The notes: a model not told the origin generated them from the sequence alone. A DNA stretch of 64,000 bases from Flavobacteriales bacterium (GCA_019638085.1 JAHBUL010000010.1:108886-172885); one strand, 5' to 3'. Positions 54,021-63,550 are shown, numbered from the stretch's first letter. Numbers and translations: made by a program.

Positions 54021-54731
54021 ATGGCGGGCAAAGCCAAGAAACCAAATAAGGACGCAAAGGCACGGATCATTGAAGTGTTGGCCTGTAAGTCCGGCATGAA
54101 ACAGGATGTGTTTGAGCAGACCCAGCAAGCATTCGGCCAGCTGAAAGCGGTGCTACAAGAGCTTGCGGCCGAGTTGGGCAAAGCCATTGCGAAGAAAGAT
54201 CCCCGGCTTTTGGTCGAGTACACCGAACAAGGCGCTCTTTCAGCCCGGCTCAAAACAGCGGGTGACACAGTGATCTTCACCATGCACAGCAATGTATTCC
54301 TCTTGGACCAAAGCAACAGTTTGTGGAAGACAAGCTATCTCACTGACGATGACACACGCGGATACTTTGGTGTGATCAACATCTATAACTTCCTGAGCGA
54401 TTCATTTCGGTTCGACAGGGAGCGGGACCTGGGCTACCTTGTGGCCCGTGTCTTCATTAACAAGGAGGGTCACTTCTTTGTGCAAGGCAAGAAGCAACTC
54501 GGATTCCTGTACAATGACCTCGCGGATAATGTCCTGGACAAGGACCGGATGAAAGGGTTGCTCTGTTCGGTGGTCCTGTATGTACTTGATTTCGACCTGC
54601 TGGCACCTCCTTATGACCAAGTTAGTCAAGTGAGTGTCCAGGAGATGAAGCAGGTGGAGGCCCACTCCATGATCAGCACCGGAAAGCGGTTGGGCTTCCG
54701 TTTCCATAGTGACTCTGATGAGGTAAGTTGA
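54021..54731 (+). CDS. Conserved unknown protein downstream of proS
   Basis: 236 residues, cytoplasmic by appearance, function unknown. A Lys-rich head (MAGKAKKPNKDAKARI) precedes helices (about 25-65) and a mixed alpha/beta region with WKTSYLTDDDTRGYFGVINI and GHFFVQGKKQLGFLYND. No catalytic motif is recognised. It begins 2 nt after proS, so the two are translated from one message. I believe this arrangement recurs in Bacteroidota but cannot verify it. Confidence 0.75.
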   Translation: MAGKAKKPNKDAKARIIEVLACKSGMKQDVFEQTQQAFGQLKAVLQELAAELGKAIAKKDPRLLVEYTEQGALSARLKTAGDTVIFTMHSNVFLLDQSNSLWKTSYLTDDDTRGYFGVINIYNFLSDSFRFDRERDLGYLVARVFINKEGHFFVQGKKQLGFLYNDLADNVLDKDRMKGLLCSVVLYVLDFDLLAPPYDQVSQVSVQEMKQVEAHSMISTGKRLGFRFHSDSDEVS

Positions 54732-54738
54732 GCTCGGA

Positions 54739-54769
54739 TTTGGTAAGATCAAGGAACTGGCTATTTTTG
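54739..54769 (+). promoter_or_regulatory. Consensus Bacteroidota promoter for tRNA-Glu
   Basis: TTTG (54739-54742), a 19-nt spacer and TATTTTTG (54762-54769) match the -33/-7 consensus exactly. The tRNA begins 42 nt downstream. It starts just behind the 54021 gene. Confidence 0.8.
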
Positions 54770-54811
54770 CGCCCCCAAAGCGCCGAGCAAAGCTTTAGGA
54801 TTTGACATCAT

Positions 54812-54883
54812 GGCCCGTTCGTCTAGGGGTTAGGACGCGTCCCTTTCACGGATGAAACAGGGGTTCGATTCCCCTACGGGCTA
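54812..54883 (+). tRNA. tRNA-Glu (anticodon UUC)
   Basis: A full cloverleaf can be folded. The acceptor GGCCCGT pairs with ACGGGCT plus discriminator A; the D-arm is TCTAGGGGTTAGGA; the anticodon arm CGTCC-CTTTCAC-GGATG gives anticodon TTC; the T-arm is AGGGG-TTCGATT-CCCCT. No CCA is encoded. The sequence closely resembles other bacterial tRNA-Glu genes. Confidence 0.96.
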
Positions 54884-54888
54884 CTCGC

Positions 54889-54934
54889 AAACCGCCGCAT
54901 TCCTTGCACTGCCAATGGATTGCGGCGGTTTTTC
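54889..54934 (+). terminator. Terminator after tRNA-Glu
   Basis: Perfect 11-bp arms (54889-54899 and 54921-54931, AAACCGCCGCA and complement) around a 21-nt loop, followed by further T residues. Confidence 0.75.
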
Positions 54935-55070
54935 GTTCCGTATATGGGTTTCCCCCAAGGAACTCACCAGCATCGAGGTAGCTCGATCTTCCTGGGATCC
55001 ACTGCTGCCTTCGTCCTAGTAGATCGTCCCGGACCTGCGAAAGCAGGTAACTCTGAGCGTGTGAGGCACG

Positions 55071-55078
55071 TATATTTG
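55071..55078 (+). promoter_or_regulatory. Candidate -7 element of the exopolysaccharide operon
   Basis: TATATTTG fits TAnnTTTG and lies 81 nt before the first gene of the operon. No clear -33 TTTG is seen at 19-23 nt. Confidence 0.5.
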
Positions 55079-55158
55079 GCCCTTGCTCCAAGCGGGATAT
55101 TTGGAACATCCATTGCATGGTAAACCAGTCCGAAGCGGCCCTCCATCCAAACTGAGAT

Positions 55159-55932
55159 ATGAAATTGACGAAGTCCGTGATCGCCTTCGCCGTGATCGCC
55201 TTGCTGGCATCCTGCGTGGGAAAGCGCAGCATCAATTACTTGCACGACAGTTCATTGAGCAATACGAGCAAGCTCTTTCCGAATCGCAAGTTCGAATACC
55301 GCATTCAAGTGAATGACGTCTTCAGCATCCGTGTTCTTGGTCTGGATGAAGCCAACTCGCGGCTGTTCAATGTGGAGGCCACGAATTCCAGTTTATCATT
55401 GAACGATGCAGCACTCTATGTCAACGGATTTTCTGTGGACAAAGCGGGCAATGTGCAATTACCCACGGTGGGTAAAGTGAAAATGCTTGGTCTCACAGTA
55501 GGCGAGGCTCAAGAGTTGGTCCAGCGGAAGATCAATGATTATTTTGCGAACGCTACAGTGATCCTCAAACTGGTTAGTTTCCGTGTGAGTGTATTGGGTC
55601 AAGTTCAAAACCCAGGAACATATTTCGTGTACAACAACCAGATCACTCTTTTGGAAGCCCTCTCACAAGCAGGAGGACCTTCGGAAATGGGTGACAAAAG
55701 GCACATCACTCTGATGCGTCAAAGCGATCAGGGCACTCAAGCGCTCTACCTTGATCTGGGAAACACGGACGTTCTGTCAAGTGAATACTATTATCTTTTG
55801 CCGAACGATGTGATCTATGTGCCGGCCTTGCGTGCAAGGCCGCAGCGAATGAACCTTGACCTTTTGGGAATTTTGTTCGCGGCGATCAGTGCGGCCGCTT
55901 TGGTGATCACAGTGGTGCAGAACCAAAAATGA
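55159..55932 (+). CDS. Polysaccharide export outer-membrane lipoprotein (Wza-like)
   Basis: 257 residues with a lipobox LLASC (Cys19). The Poly_export domain (about 45-130, EYRIQVNDVFSIRVLGLDE) and one SLBB-type domain (about 135-225, FRVSVLGQVQNPGTYFVYNN) are clear. A C-terminal hydrophobic segment (LLGILFAAISAAALVITVV) replaces the helical pore of E. coli Wza and is usual in Bacteroidota. It forms the outer-membrane exit for polysaccharide together with the Wzc-like protein, whose start overlaps its stop (ATGA). Confidence 0.93.
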   Translation: MKLTKSVIAFAVIALLASCVGKRSINYLHDSSLSNTSKLFPNRKFEYRIQVNDVFSIRVLGLDEANSRLFNVEATNSSLSLNDAALYVNGFSVDKAGNVQLPTVGKVKMLGLTVGEAQELVQRKINDYFANATVILKLVSFRVSVLGQVQNPGTYFVYNNQITLLEALSQAGGPSEMGDKRHITLMRQSDQGTQALYLDLGNTDVLSSEYYYLLPNDVIYVPALRARPQRMNLDLLGILFAAISAAALVITVVQNQK

Positions 55933-58262
55933 GCGGACAACACAACGACACCATAGACCTGAAGGCCATCTTCCGGAAGATCCTCCGGATGTGGTGGCTG
56001 TTCGGGTTAGTGACCGTCGCATCCGTGGCAGCTGCCGTGTGGTATTTGAAAACCACGGCGAAGACCTATGAGGTCACGGGTGTTATGTTGATGAGCGATA
56101 CCAAGCGGAACAGCTACGGGGGAAGGGCTGAGGAGTTCATCAGGGGAGCATCGTACCTCAGTAGTAGTGTGGGGCTGGAGGACGAGATCAGTGTGTTGAC
56201 CTCTTTTACCAATATGCTGAATACCATCCAGCAATTGGATTTCGGGATATCATACTATCGGGAGAAGAATTTCCTGGAGCACGAGATCTATGAGGACAAA
56301 CCTTTCATTGTCCGCTTGGATACTGGATTGCAGGTCACTGGGATCAAGGTAGAGGTGCGACCGGACCTTGATGCCGGAACGTACCGCGTATTGGCCAAGG
56401 CGAAGTATGTCAGGATGTTCAATGCTGGCTTACAAAAGCCGGTCGAGAACTTTCTGGAGGATTACGTTGTGGATCAAACCGCTCGAATAGGTGAGCCATT
56501 TCACAGCCCTCATTTGAATTTCAGCATTCAATTTGACCCCGGATATGTCTATGGAGAAAATGAGAAGTATTACTTCATACCAGCGAGTAATCTGGATGTG
56601 ACCGCATATTACCGATCAAAGACCAGCGTGACACCTCTCAGCGATGAAAGCAACATCATTACCATAGCAACACCTGGACAGGATACGAAGAAAGAGATCG
56701 ACTTCATCAATACCTTGATGCAGACCTACATCAAGAGCGAGCAGGAGAAGCACAACGAAAAGGGAAAGAAAACGATTGCGTTCATTGATAACCAGCTCGA
56801 TCGTTCAACGGAGAATCTGGAGACAGCTGAAGGGAATCTCCAGAATGTTCAAGCATCGGCAGGTGGACTCGTAGGTAGCGCCAGCGACCGGGGGGCTGCT
56901 GTTTTCAATGATCTCTCACGGCTCAAGGATGATCAAGGTCGTGCGCGCTCTAAACTGGAGTACTTAAGTGAGCTGATCACGCACATGGGTACCGATGATG
57001 GGGGAACCCCCAGCACCATTTCCGCAGCGAATGTGGGCGCTCCATCGTTGAGCAACCTGATCGATCAGTACAACCAGGATGTGAATGAGTTGGCTACCAA
57101 GCGACTGACTGAGAGACAGCAGTCGGCACCGACCATCGCCTTATCACGCAAGGTCCAGACACAACGGAACCAGATCATTCAAAGTGCCCAGGATGCAAGG
57201 CGCGGTGCACAATTGGAACTGGACCAGATCACCGCCCGTGTGAACCAATTGGAATACCAATTGAACCAGTTGCCTCAAAGTAGCCGACAGGTGAGCATCG
57301 CTACTCGTAAGTACGACTTGAGCGCGAGCATCAACACTTATTTGATGGAGAAGCGCTATGAGGCGGAGATCGCGGTGAACTCCGACCAAGTGGACAAGTA
57401 CATCATCGACCCTGCGCGAGTGAAGGACGGGGGACCTGTATCACCGAAGAAGTCGAGAGCATTGGGGTTAGCATTGGCAGTCGGACTGCTCTTACCGCTC
57501 GGCTTTATCCTGATACGCGACTTCTTCAATGATCGTATCATGGATCTGGATGAGCTTAAACGCCTCAGTCCCATTCCTGTGCTCAGCACCATTCCGCAAT
57601 CCAAAAAACAACGGATCAAGCCCGATGATGACCGCTCCATCTTGGCCGAGGGCTTCCGCACAGCTCGCATAAATCTGCAATACTTGAATGCCAATGTGGA
57701 TCGACAAGTGATCGGCATAACCAGTAGCACAAGTGGTGAAGGCAAAACATTTTGTTCCGTGAACCTGGCTACCGTGATGGCGCTGGGCAACAAACGCACC
57801 CTGCTGATGGATGCGGACATGCGAAGGCCCAAGGTTCATGAGCGGTTCGGGATTGACCAAGGGACGGGGTTGAGCAGTTATTTGATCGGGGAACTGGGTA
57901 TTGATGAGGTGGTGCGCAAGTCGGATGTGCCGGGCTTGGACCTGATCACCTCGGGGCCCATTCCTCCTAACCCTTTGGAACTATTTGAAAGTCCCCGATT
58001 GGCCGAGCTTGTGCAACAATTGCGTTCGCGCTATGATCATATCATCATCGACGCATCACCCATGGGGGTCGTCAGTGAATTCAAGGTGCTGGTACGACAC
58101 GTGGATGTGACCCTATATGTCGTGCGCCAAGGCTTCACACGGCGTGCCATGCTCAGGTCGGTCAATGAACTCTATCGGACCGACAAGCTCAAGCAAATAG
58201 ATCTGTTGCTGAACGGCGTAAAAGCTGGTGACGGCTACGGCTACGTCTATGAGTCAAAGTAA
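55929..58262 (+). CDS. Wzc-like polysaccharide co-polymerase with tyrosine-kinase domain
   Basis: 777 residues. A Wzz domain with membrane segments at about 20-40 and 508-530 encloses a long periplasmic coiled coil (about 250-450). The cytoplasmic BY-kinase domain has Walker A SSTSGEGKT (about 599-607), Walker A' TLLMDADMRRP and Walker B HIIIDASPMG. The C-terminal Tyr cluster is short (GYGYVYESK, three Tyr). These proteins set chain length and gate export through cycles of autophosphorylation. Fused kinase and co-polymerase is the proteobacterial-style layout, also normal in Bacteroidota. Confidence 0.95.
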   Translation: MSGQHNDTIDLKAIFRKILRMWWLFGLVTVASVAAAVWYLKTTAKTYEVTGVMLMSDTKRNSYGGRAEEFIRGASYLSSSVGLEDEISVLTSFTNMLNTIQQLDFGISYYREKNFLEHEIYEDKPFIVRLDTGLQVTGIKVEVRPDLDAGTYRVLAKAKYVRMFNAGLQKPVENFLEDYVVDQTARIGEPFHSPHLNFSIQFDPGYVYGENEKYYFIPASNLDVTAYYRSKTSVTPLSDESNIITIATPGQDTKKEIDFINTLMQTYIKSEQEKHNEKGKKTIAFIDNQLDRSTENLETAEGNLQNVQASAGGLVGSASDRGAAVFNDLSRLKDDQGRARSKLEYLSELITHMGTDDGGTPSTISAANVGAPSLSNLIDQYNQDVNELATKRLTERQQSAPTIALSRKVQTQRNQIIQSAQDARRGAQLELDQITARVNQLEYQLNQLPQSSRQVSIATRKYDLSASINTYLMEKRYEAEIAVNSDQVDKYIIDPARVKDGGPVSPKKSRALGLALAVGLLLPLGFILIRDFFNDRIMDLDELKRLSPIPVLSTIPQSKKQRIKPDDDRSILAEGFRTARINLQYLNANVDRQVIGITSSTSGEGKTFCSVNLATVMALGNKRTLLMDADMRRPKVHERFGIDQGTGLSSYLIGELGIDEVVRKSDVPGLDLITSGPIPPNPLELFESPRLAELVQQLRSRYDHIIIDASPMGVVSEFKVLVRHVDVTLYVVRQGFTRRAMLRSVNELYRTDKLKQIDLLLNGVKAGDGYGYVYESK

Positions 58263-59598
58263 AGTGCAGACCTGGCTTAAGGGGCGCTCAGGAGGCTTTC
58301 GGAAGTATTTGAAGAACACCTCATGGTTGTTCCTTGACCGCGTAGTGCGACTTGGTGCCGTGCTGGTCACTGGAATTTTTGTTACCCGCTATTTGGGGCC
58401 GGAGCTCTTTGGGGAGCTCAACTATGCCAGTGCCTTGGTCGGCATCTTTTTCGCGCTCACCTCCATGGGGCTGGATGATATACTCATCCGGGACCTCGTC
58501 CGCAGGCCGGATCGCCGGGACCAGCTTATGGGTACTGCGTTTAGCATCAAGCTCGGAGGAGCTGTGGTGCTGTTCATTACGGTTACGATCCTGGCATTCG
58601 CAAAGGGCTTGGATAGTACCAAGATCACGATGGTGCTACTGGTTGCTTCGGCGGAGTTCCTCAAGCCATTTGCCATTGTCGAACAGTATTTCTACTCCCA
58701 GGTGAAAGGGCGCACGGCTGCCAAAGTGAACATGGTTACCGTGGTGCTCGCATCACTCTTCAGGTTGGGGTTGATCGTGGTGCATGCACCTTTGGTATGG
58801 TTCGCTAGTGCGTATGTCGTGGAAATGGCGATCGGTTCCTTCGGCTATCTGATCGTTTATCGCAGACAAGGCGCCACGTGGAAGGCTTGGCGCTACAGCA
58901 AGCATACCGCACGCTATCTATTGAAGCAATCTTGGCCCTTGGTGATCTTTGGGCTCGCGCTATATGTTCAAGCAAAAGTGGACCAAGTGATGATCGGGGA
59001 CATCCTCCGGAAAACCATTGGAGGAGCAGCTTCGGATGCAGAGGTTGGGCAATATTCGTTGGCATTGAAGATGATCGAATCACTTGGTTTTGTTCCGGGC
59101 ATTGTGGTCGCGTCATTGGCACCGGCCATCACGAGAGCTCGAAAGGACGACCGAAAGCTCTACGAAGAGAGACTTGTGAACCAATACCGGCTCATGTTCA
59201 TCCTTTTTCTGGTTGTATCCGTCCCACTCTATTTCTTGGCGGAACCGATCATGGTATTTCTATATGGCGAGGAGTTCCGAAAGGCGGGATACCTTCTTTC
59301 ATTGTTCGCCATCCGGCTGTTCTTTACCAACATGGGGGTAGCGAAAAGCAGCTTCATAACCAATGAGAGCATGTTCAAATATGCGCTGGTAACGGCTGTT
59401 GTCGGAGCTGTGTTGAACGTGAGCATGAACTATCTGCTGATCCCCACGTATCAGTCCATTGGTGCCATTTGGGCCATGATCGGTTCGTTCTTCGTTAGCA
59501 TTTTCCTTGTGGACATCTTCTTTAAGGATGCGCGACCGAACTTCCGTTGGATGATGTATGGTATAGGTACCTTTTGGAAGATCAGAAACGTGAGTTGA
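58249..59598 (+). CDS. Wzx-type polysaccharide flippase
   Basis: 449 residues from the ATG at 58249, overlapping the Wzc-like gene by 14 nt. About 12-14 hydrophobic segments span the chain, with the MOP-superfamily start NTSWLFLDRVVRLGAVLVTG then FVTRYLGPELFGELNYA. It flips lipid-linked repeat units across the inner membrane. The presence of a Wza, Wzc and polymerase-like protein in the same operon fixes the pathway as Wzx/Wzy-dependent. Confidence 0.92.
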   Translation: MSQSKVQTWLKGRSGGFRKYLKNTSWLFLDRVVRLGAVLVTGIFVTRYLGPELFGELNYASALVGIFFALTSMGLDDILIRDLVRRPDRRDQLMGTAFSIKLGGAVVLFITVTILAFAKGLDSTKITMVLLVASAEFLKPFAIVEQYFYSQVKGRTAAKVNMVTVVLASLFRLGLIVVHAPLVWFASAYVVEMAIGSFGYLIVYRRQGATWKAWRYSKHTARYLLKQSWPLVIFGLALYVQAKVDQVMIGDILRKTIGGAASDAEVGQYSLALKMIESLGFVPGIVVASLAPAITRARKDDRKLYEERLVNQYRLMFILFLVVSVPLYFLAEPIMVFLYGEEFRKAGYLLSLFAIRLFFTNMGVAKSSFITNESMFKYALVTAVVGAVLNVSMNYLLIPTYQSIGAIWAMIGSFFVSIFLVDIFFKDARPNFRWMMYGIGTFWKIRNVS

Positions 59599-59602
59599 GC
59601 AT

Positions 59603-60844
59603 ATGGAGAAGGATCGTCACTTTATCCCCCTCAAGCCTGCCCTTTTCAATGATTTCGATTGCCCCGAATGCGGAGTTCATGCTCCGCAAGGGATCAAGGC
59701 GATGGTCTTAGGGAAACAAACTGCGGCAGAATACAAATGCAATGCGTGTGGCCTGGCCTTTGTGCGCGACCTTCCTGCCGGATTCACCATCGACCTGCCA
59801 TTGTCATGGCGGCTGAGCGATAAGCACCCGTATCATCCGCCGAACGCAATTGCAGAGGATTGGCCGGCATACCCGGACTATCAGGTCCAGGTCACCAAGC
59901 GCTACGGTGTCCAGCGCAAGGTATTCAAGGAGTACAAGCGTATTATCATCCTGAATACCATTGACCACCTGTATGGACATGTCCTGTTGAAGCTCTTCAA
60001 TGTTCAGCACTACCTGGATAATCATCCGGAGATCGGTGTGGTGGTGATGGTCCCTAAAATGTTCGAGTGGCTTGTGCCGGAAGGCGTAGCGGAAAGTTGG
60101 GTGTTCGACATTAAGTTGAAGGAGGCATGGGGCTGGAATGCAGGGATCGACCAGTTCGTGCACGAGCAGTGGGACCGATATGATCAGATCTACCTGGCGC
60201 CGGGGTATAGCCACCCGGACTTCAGTAAGATCGACATCACTCGGTTCACACGTATTGAACCGTTCAATTTGGAGGATTACCTCACGGCTCCAAAACGGAT
60301 TACAATTGTGACACGCCCTGATCGGCTGTGGTACTCATCGCCGTTCATGAAATTCATCCATCGTGTACTGAGGAAGATCGGCCTATTTGCGGGTATTGCC
60401 GTATGGATTCAGGATCGTATGGTCGCCAAGACGATCAGGAAGATCAGGAAGGGCTATCCTGATGCGGGATTTGCAGTGGTGGGTTTGGGTAAACGCAGAG
60501 GGATGCCCGCAGGGGTAGTGGATCTCCGCACGACGAAAATGGATCTGGATACCGAATTGGAATGGTGCCGGACCTACTCCAAGAGCCAAGTTGTGATCGG
60601 CGTACATGGGAGCAATATGATCCTACCCACCGCTCATGCCGTTGGCTGCGTGGAGATCCTCCCGTACCAGCGCTATGGGAATATTGTTCAGGACATCTCC
60701 GTGCGCTACACGGATCGCATGCAGCTGTTCATGTACCGTTTCGTCGATGAATTTGCAAGTCCTTCCTACGTTGCTCGTCACGTGTGTTCCATGTTCAAGG
60801 ATTACGAGGTGTACCGCTTGGATAACCGAGTGAATATTTTCTGA
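59603..60844 (+). CDS. Putative glycosyltransferase (GT61-like) with N-terminal zinc ribbon
   Basis: 413 residues, not firmly assigned. An N-terminal zinc ribbon is visible: Cys20 and Cys23 in CPECG, Cys46 and Cys49 in CNACG. The C-terminal half resembles DUF563/GT61 glycosyltransferases at one point, KSQVVIGVHGSNMILPTAHA then VEILPYQRYGN, comparable to their GxHGAxLxN motif. The intervening region (about 110-260) has alternating strands and helices with many Trp and Tyr. It lies 4 nt after the flippase gene and 4 nt before the next glycosyltransferase-like gene, so a role in building the polysaccharide is likely. Confidence 0.6.
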   Translation: MEKDRHFIPLKPALFNDFDCPECGVHAPQGIKAMVLGKQTAAEYKCNACGLAFVRDLPAGFTIDLPLSWRLSDKHPYHPPNAIAEDWPAYPDYQVQVTKRYGVQRKVFKEYKRIIILNTIDHLYGHVLLKLFNVQHYLDNHPEIGVVVMVPKMFEWLVPEGVAESWVFDIKLKEAWGWNAGIDQFVHEQWDRYDQIYLAPGYSHPDFSKIDITRFTRIEPFNLEDYLTAPKRITIVTRPDRLWYSSPFMKFIHRVLRKIGLFAGIAVWIQDRMVAKTIRKIRKGYPDAGFAVVGLGKRRGMPAGVVDLRTTKMDLDTELEWCRTYSKSQVVIGVHGSNMILPTAHAVGCVEILPYQRYGNIVQDISVRYTDRMQLFMYRFVDEFASPSYVARHVCSMFKDYEVYRLDNRVNIF

Positions 60845-60848
60845 CCGA

Positions 60849-61844
60849 ATGAGCTCCTTTCCTGCACCAGGCCCGTTGATCACTCCTGTACTATTCATTG
60901 CGTTCAATCGGGTACAGCCTGCTCGCAAGGTGATGGAGGCCATACGGGAAGCCAAGCCACCACGTCTTTATTTCGCCTGCGATGGGCCTCGGAATGAAGC
61001 GGAAAGGAACCGCTGTGAAGAGGTCCGGGCCTTGGTGAGCATGGTGGACTGGGATTGTGAGGTATTCACCCGTTTCAGTGACGTCAATCTGGGCGTGATG
61101 ATGGGCGAATCGATCGCCATGGATTGGTTTTTTGAGAATGAGGAAGAGGGTATTATTCTCGAGGACGATACATGGCCGAGTCAGAGCTTTTTCTGGTTCT
61201 GTCAAGAACTGCTGGAGCGATATCGCCATGACGAGCGGGTCTGGTGTATCATGGGTAACAATCTGATGATGGAGTGGGAGCATGAGGAAGAAGACTCCTA
61301 CTATTTCTCGGCCCATGGATATGGAGCATACTGGGGCTGGGCCGGATGGAGGCGGGTATGGGAAAAGTATGATGTGAGCATGGCGGCTTGGCCCAAATAC
61401 CGGGATACACCCATGCTTGATGGACATTTTCGAAGTCGGTCGGAAAAAGCCGAGACCTATATGTTGTTTGATGCACAGTATCGCGGAGTGATCCGTTCAT
61501 GGGACTATCAGATGGACCTTGGCCGAATTCTCAATCGAGGGGTGACGTGTATCCCGAATGTCAATTTGGTCCGAAACGTTGGTTTTGGAGATGGTGGCAC
61601 CAATACCATCAATGAACGTGACCCGAGGAATAAGAGCGATCATGCTGATCTCCCATTCCCGATAGCCCATCCGGAGCATATGCTTGTGGATATTCGCCGG
61701 GATATGGCCTATTTCAGCCGGTATATCAGGACATCCTGGTTCCGTCGGTTCAAGGGCAAGGTAAAGGGCTTCCTCCCAACACGAGTTGACAAGACCTTGA
61801 CAGCGGCCCTTTCCAAGGGGCGTGGCTCATCGGGCATTCAGTAA
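60849..61844 (+). CDS. Glycosyltransferase-like protein (HlpA-like, GT-A fold)
   Basis: 331 residues. The start LITPVLFIAFNRVQPARKVM and the acidic EGIILEDDTWPSQSFF (about 95-110, DxD-type metal site) match nucleotide-sugar transferases often misnamed hemolytic protein HlpA. A Trp/Tyr-rich segment (HGYGAYWGWAGWRRVW) follows and the C-terminus is basic. It probably adds a sugar to the lipid-linked unit; donor and acceptor are unknown. Confidence 0.8.
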   Translation: MSSFPAPGPLITPVLFIAFNRVQPARKVMEAIREAKPPRLYFACDGPRNEAERNRCEEVRALVSMVDWDCEVFTRFSDVNLGVMMGESIAMDWFFENEEEGIILEDDTWPSQSFFWFCQELLERYRHDERVWCIMGNNLMMEWEHEEEDSYYFSAHGYGAYWGWAGWRRVWEKYDVSMAAWPKYRDTPMLDGHFRSRSEKAETYMLFDAQYRGVIRSWDYQMDLGRILNRGVTCIPNVNLVRNVGFGDGGTNTINERDPRNKSDHADLPFPIAHPEHMLVDIRRDMAYFSRYIRTSWFRRFKGKVKGFLPTRVDKTLTAALSKGRGSSGIQ

Positions 61845-61882
61845 GCGGCTACCTTGGCCCACGGTTTCAACCATTTAGGCCC

Positions 61883-63163
61883 GTGCTCAGCAAAAAGCAG
61901 CTTATAAATACTGTGTTCATCCTATCCTTCCCTTGGTATGGATACGGAGCCTACAGTTTGGGCAATAGGGGGTTTGCTATCGGCATATTCCTTTGCACCC
62001 TACCTTATTTGCTCATCCTCGGGATATACGTACTGGACCTACTATACCGGCAAACGGTCACCCCGGTAGTGAACGGAAGGTTCTACTTGGTCCTGGGAGC
62101 GTTGACCTCCATAAGTGCCTCGGTGCTTCTGGGTTTGCATTACAATAGCCCGGTTATCAACCCCGCGAATGGAGCGTTGCTCATCACCCTGTTCTATGCC
62201 CCCTTTTTGAGCTCTGTGGTTGTTCAGGTGTACAATCGTGCCGATCCGGAATTCAATATGTCCTGGCTTATCTTGAAGGGTTTCATCGCCTATCTCATCT
62301 TCAACCTGTTGGGGATGGCGGTAGGTATGCACAATCTGATCCACTCGTTCCCTGATCGGGCAAGTCCACCGTTTGCTGTGGGGATCTATGATGCAGCGCA
62401 CATGCTCTCCATTGCCAACCTCATGCTCCTTTTCCATCTGCGGGATTTCAAACCAAACCCGCTGCGTTGGTTTGGTTTGGCTACGGTGTACATGATCAAT
62501 CTGGGGATCATACTGAGCATCAATAGCAGACTGTCGTTCATGATCTTCTTGGTCTTCACTGTGCTGTTCATAACGCAAGCCATGCGTGTCCTACGCGGCC
62601 TGTTCACTGTGTCGCTGTTCACCATGCCGATCATGATGAGCTTTGGATTGCTCATCTATGAAATTCTTTCACTACCCGTTTTTTCGGCCATTATGGAGCG
62701 CGTGGATAAAACGGATGTCACTACCTTCAACGGGCGTACCTATATCTGGGGGTCAGCCGCAGATTGGCTGATGGATGATCGCCGCGGGCTGATCTTCGGG
62801 AATGGATATAATGGTCAATATCACATCCGTTTGCTTGAATGGGTAGCCAAACTGTGGGGTGAGTCCGGTTCCTATCGATTGCATATGCATAGTGCCTTCT
62901 TGGAGATATTGGTCGATCAAGGTGTGGTTGGCACATTGCTGATGTACGGAGTGTATTGGTCCGGTTACAAGTTCTACCGGAAAGAGTACCTCGCAAATGC
63001 AAGGATGGCACCGATATATGCAGCTTTTGTATATCTGATGTTCGCTTGGCAGATCGATATTTTTGGCTATGCCTTCAATAGTGGCTTTGCATTGGTTTTC
63101 ATCCTGATGGGGCCGGTAGTGATGAAGCCGAGGAATGTGGAGCACACGGACATGCTTGCTTAG
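61883..63163 (+). CDS. O-antigen ligase/Wzy-polymerase-like membrane protein
   Basis: 426 residues starting with GTG at 61883 (no ATG fits the first membrane segment). About 10-11 membrane segments are visible. The large periplasmic loop (about 270-325) contains FNGRTYIWGSAADW and GNGYNGQYHIR, and HMHSAFLEILVDQGVVGTLL follows, close to the signature of Wzy polymerases and WaaL ligases. Last gene of the operon; the polymerase role fits the Wzx/Wzc context. Confidence 0.85.
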   Translation: MLSKKQLINTVFILSFPWYGYGAYSLGNRGFAIGIFLCTLPYLLILGIYVLDLLYRQTVTPVVNGRFYLVLGALTSISASVLLGLHYNSPVINPANGALLITLFYAPFLSSVVVQVYNRADPEFNMSWLILKGFIAYLIFNLLGMAVGMHNLIHSFPDRASPPFAVGIYDAAHMLSIANLMLLFHLRDFKPNPLRWFGLATVYMINLGIILSINSRLSFMIFLVFTVLFITQAMRVLRGLFTVSLFTMPIMMSFGLLIYEILSLPVFSAIMERVDKTDVTTFNGRTYIWGSAADWLMDDRRGLIFGNGYNGQYHIRLLEWVAKLWGESGSYRLHMHSAFLEILVDQGVVGTLLMYGVYWSGYKFYRKEYLANARMAPIYAAFVYLMFAWQIDIFGYAFNSGFALVFILMGPVVMKPRNVEHTDMLA

Positions 63164-63540
63164 AATTTCTGTAGTGGATCCCGCTGCTGCTTCGGTTCAA
63201 GGGTGCTCGAAGAACTTCGAGCGCTTGTCGGGAGGGTCGTGCGCCATACGGCGGACAGATGTCGCCGGAGTGAGGTTCATCGAGGAGCCCTCAACGCTAT
63301 TCTCATGGACCTGCCTCCCAAATGCATCTGCTTCCTGTGCCATATGCCCGAAAGCACTTTGGAAGCTGGTGGACTCCTGCGCTGGCTGCCGCCAACATGG
63401 GTAGCAACATAGCTGCATTGGCGGTTTCGGTGGTGGTGCTTGAGTGTGATTTTTCCAGCCAGTGTAGGGGCCTTGCCACAGGATGATGGGAGGGGATCGC
63501 CTTGGACCGGAAGACATGCATTGGTACGATCATGCTTTGC
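63164..63540. other. Non-coding or degraded stretch after the exopolysaccharide operon
   Basis: Roughly 375 nt. Several frames are open on both strands, but none has a clear start, domain or signal peptide. A + strand frame over about 63355-63487 shows a coherent hydrophobic stretch (NMGSNIAALAVSVVVLEC) and could be a relic. No RNA gene was recognised. Confidence 0.5.
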
Positions 63541-63550
63541 CCTAACCGGA

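Noticed and set aside
54812..54934. tRNA-Glu as a proven integration site
   Set aside because: No integrase gene and no duplicated tRNA 3' end were found in the window; kept only as a low-confidence finding.
63197..63517. 106-codon minus-strand frame after the exopolysaccharide operon
   Set aside because: Pro/Ser-rich product without start signal or domain; overlapping frames on both strands are equally open, as expected for GC-rich non-coding DNA.
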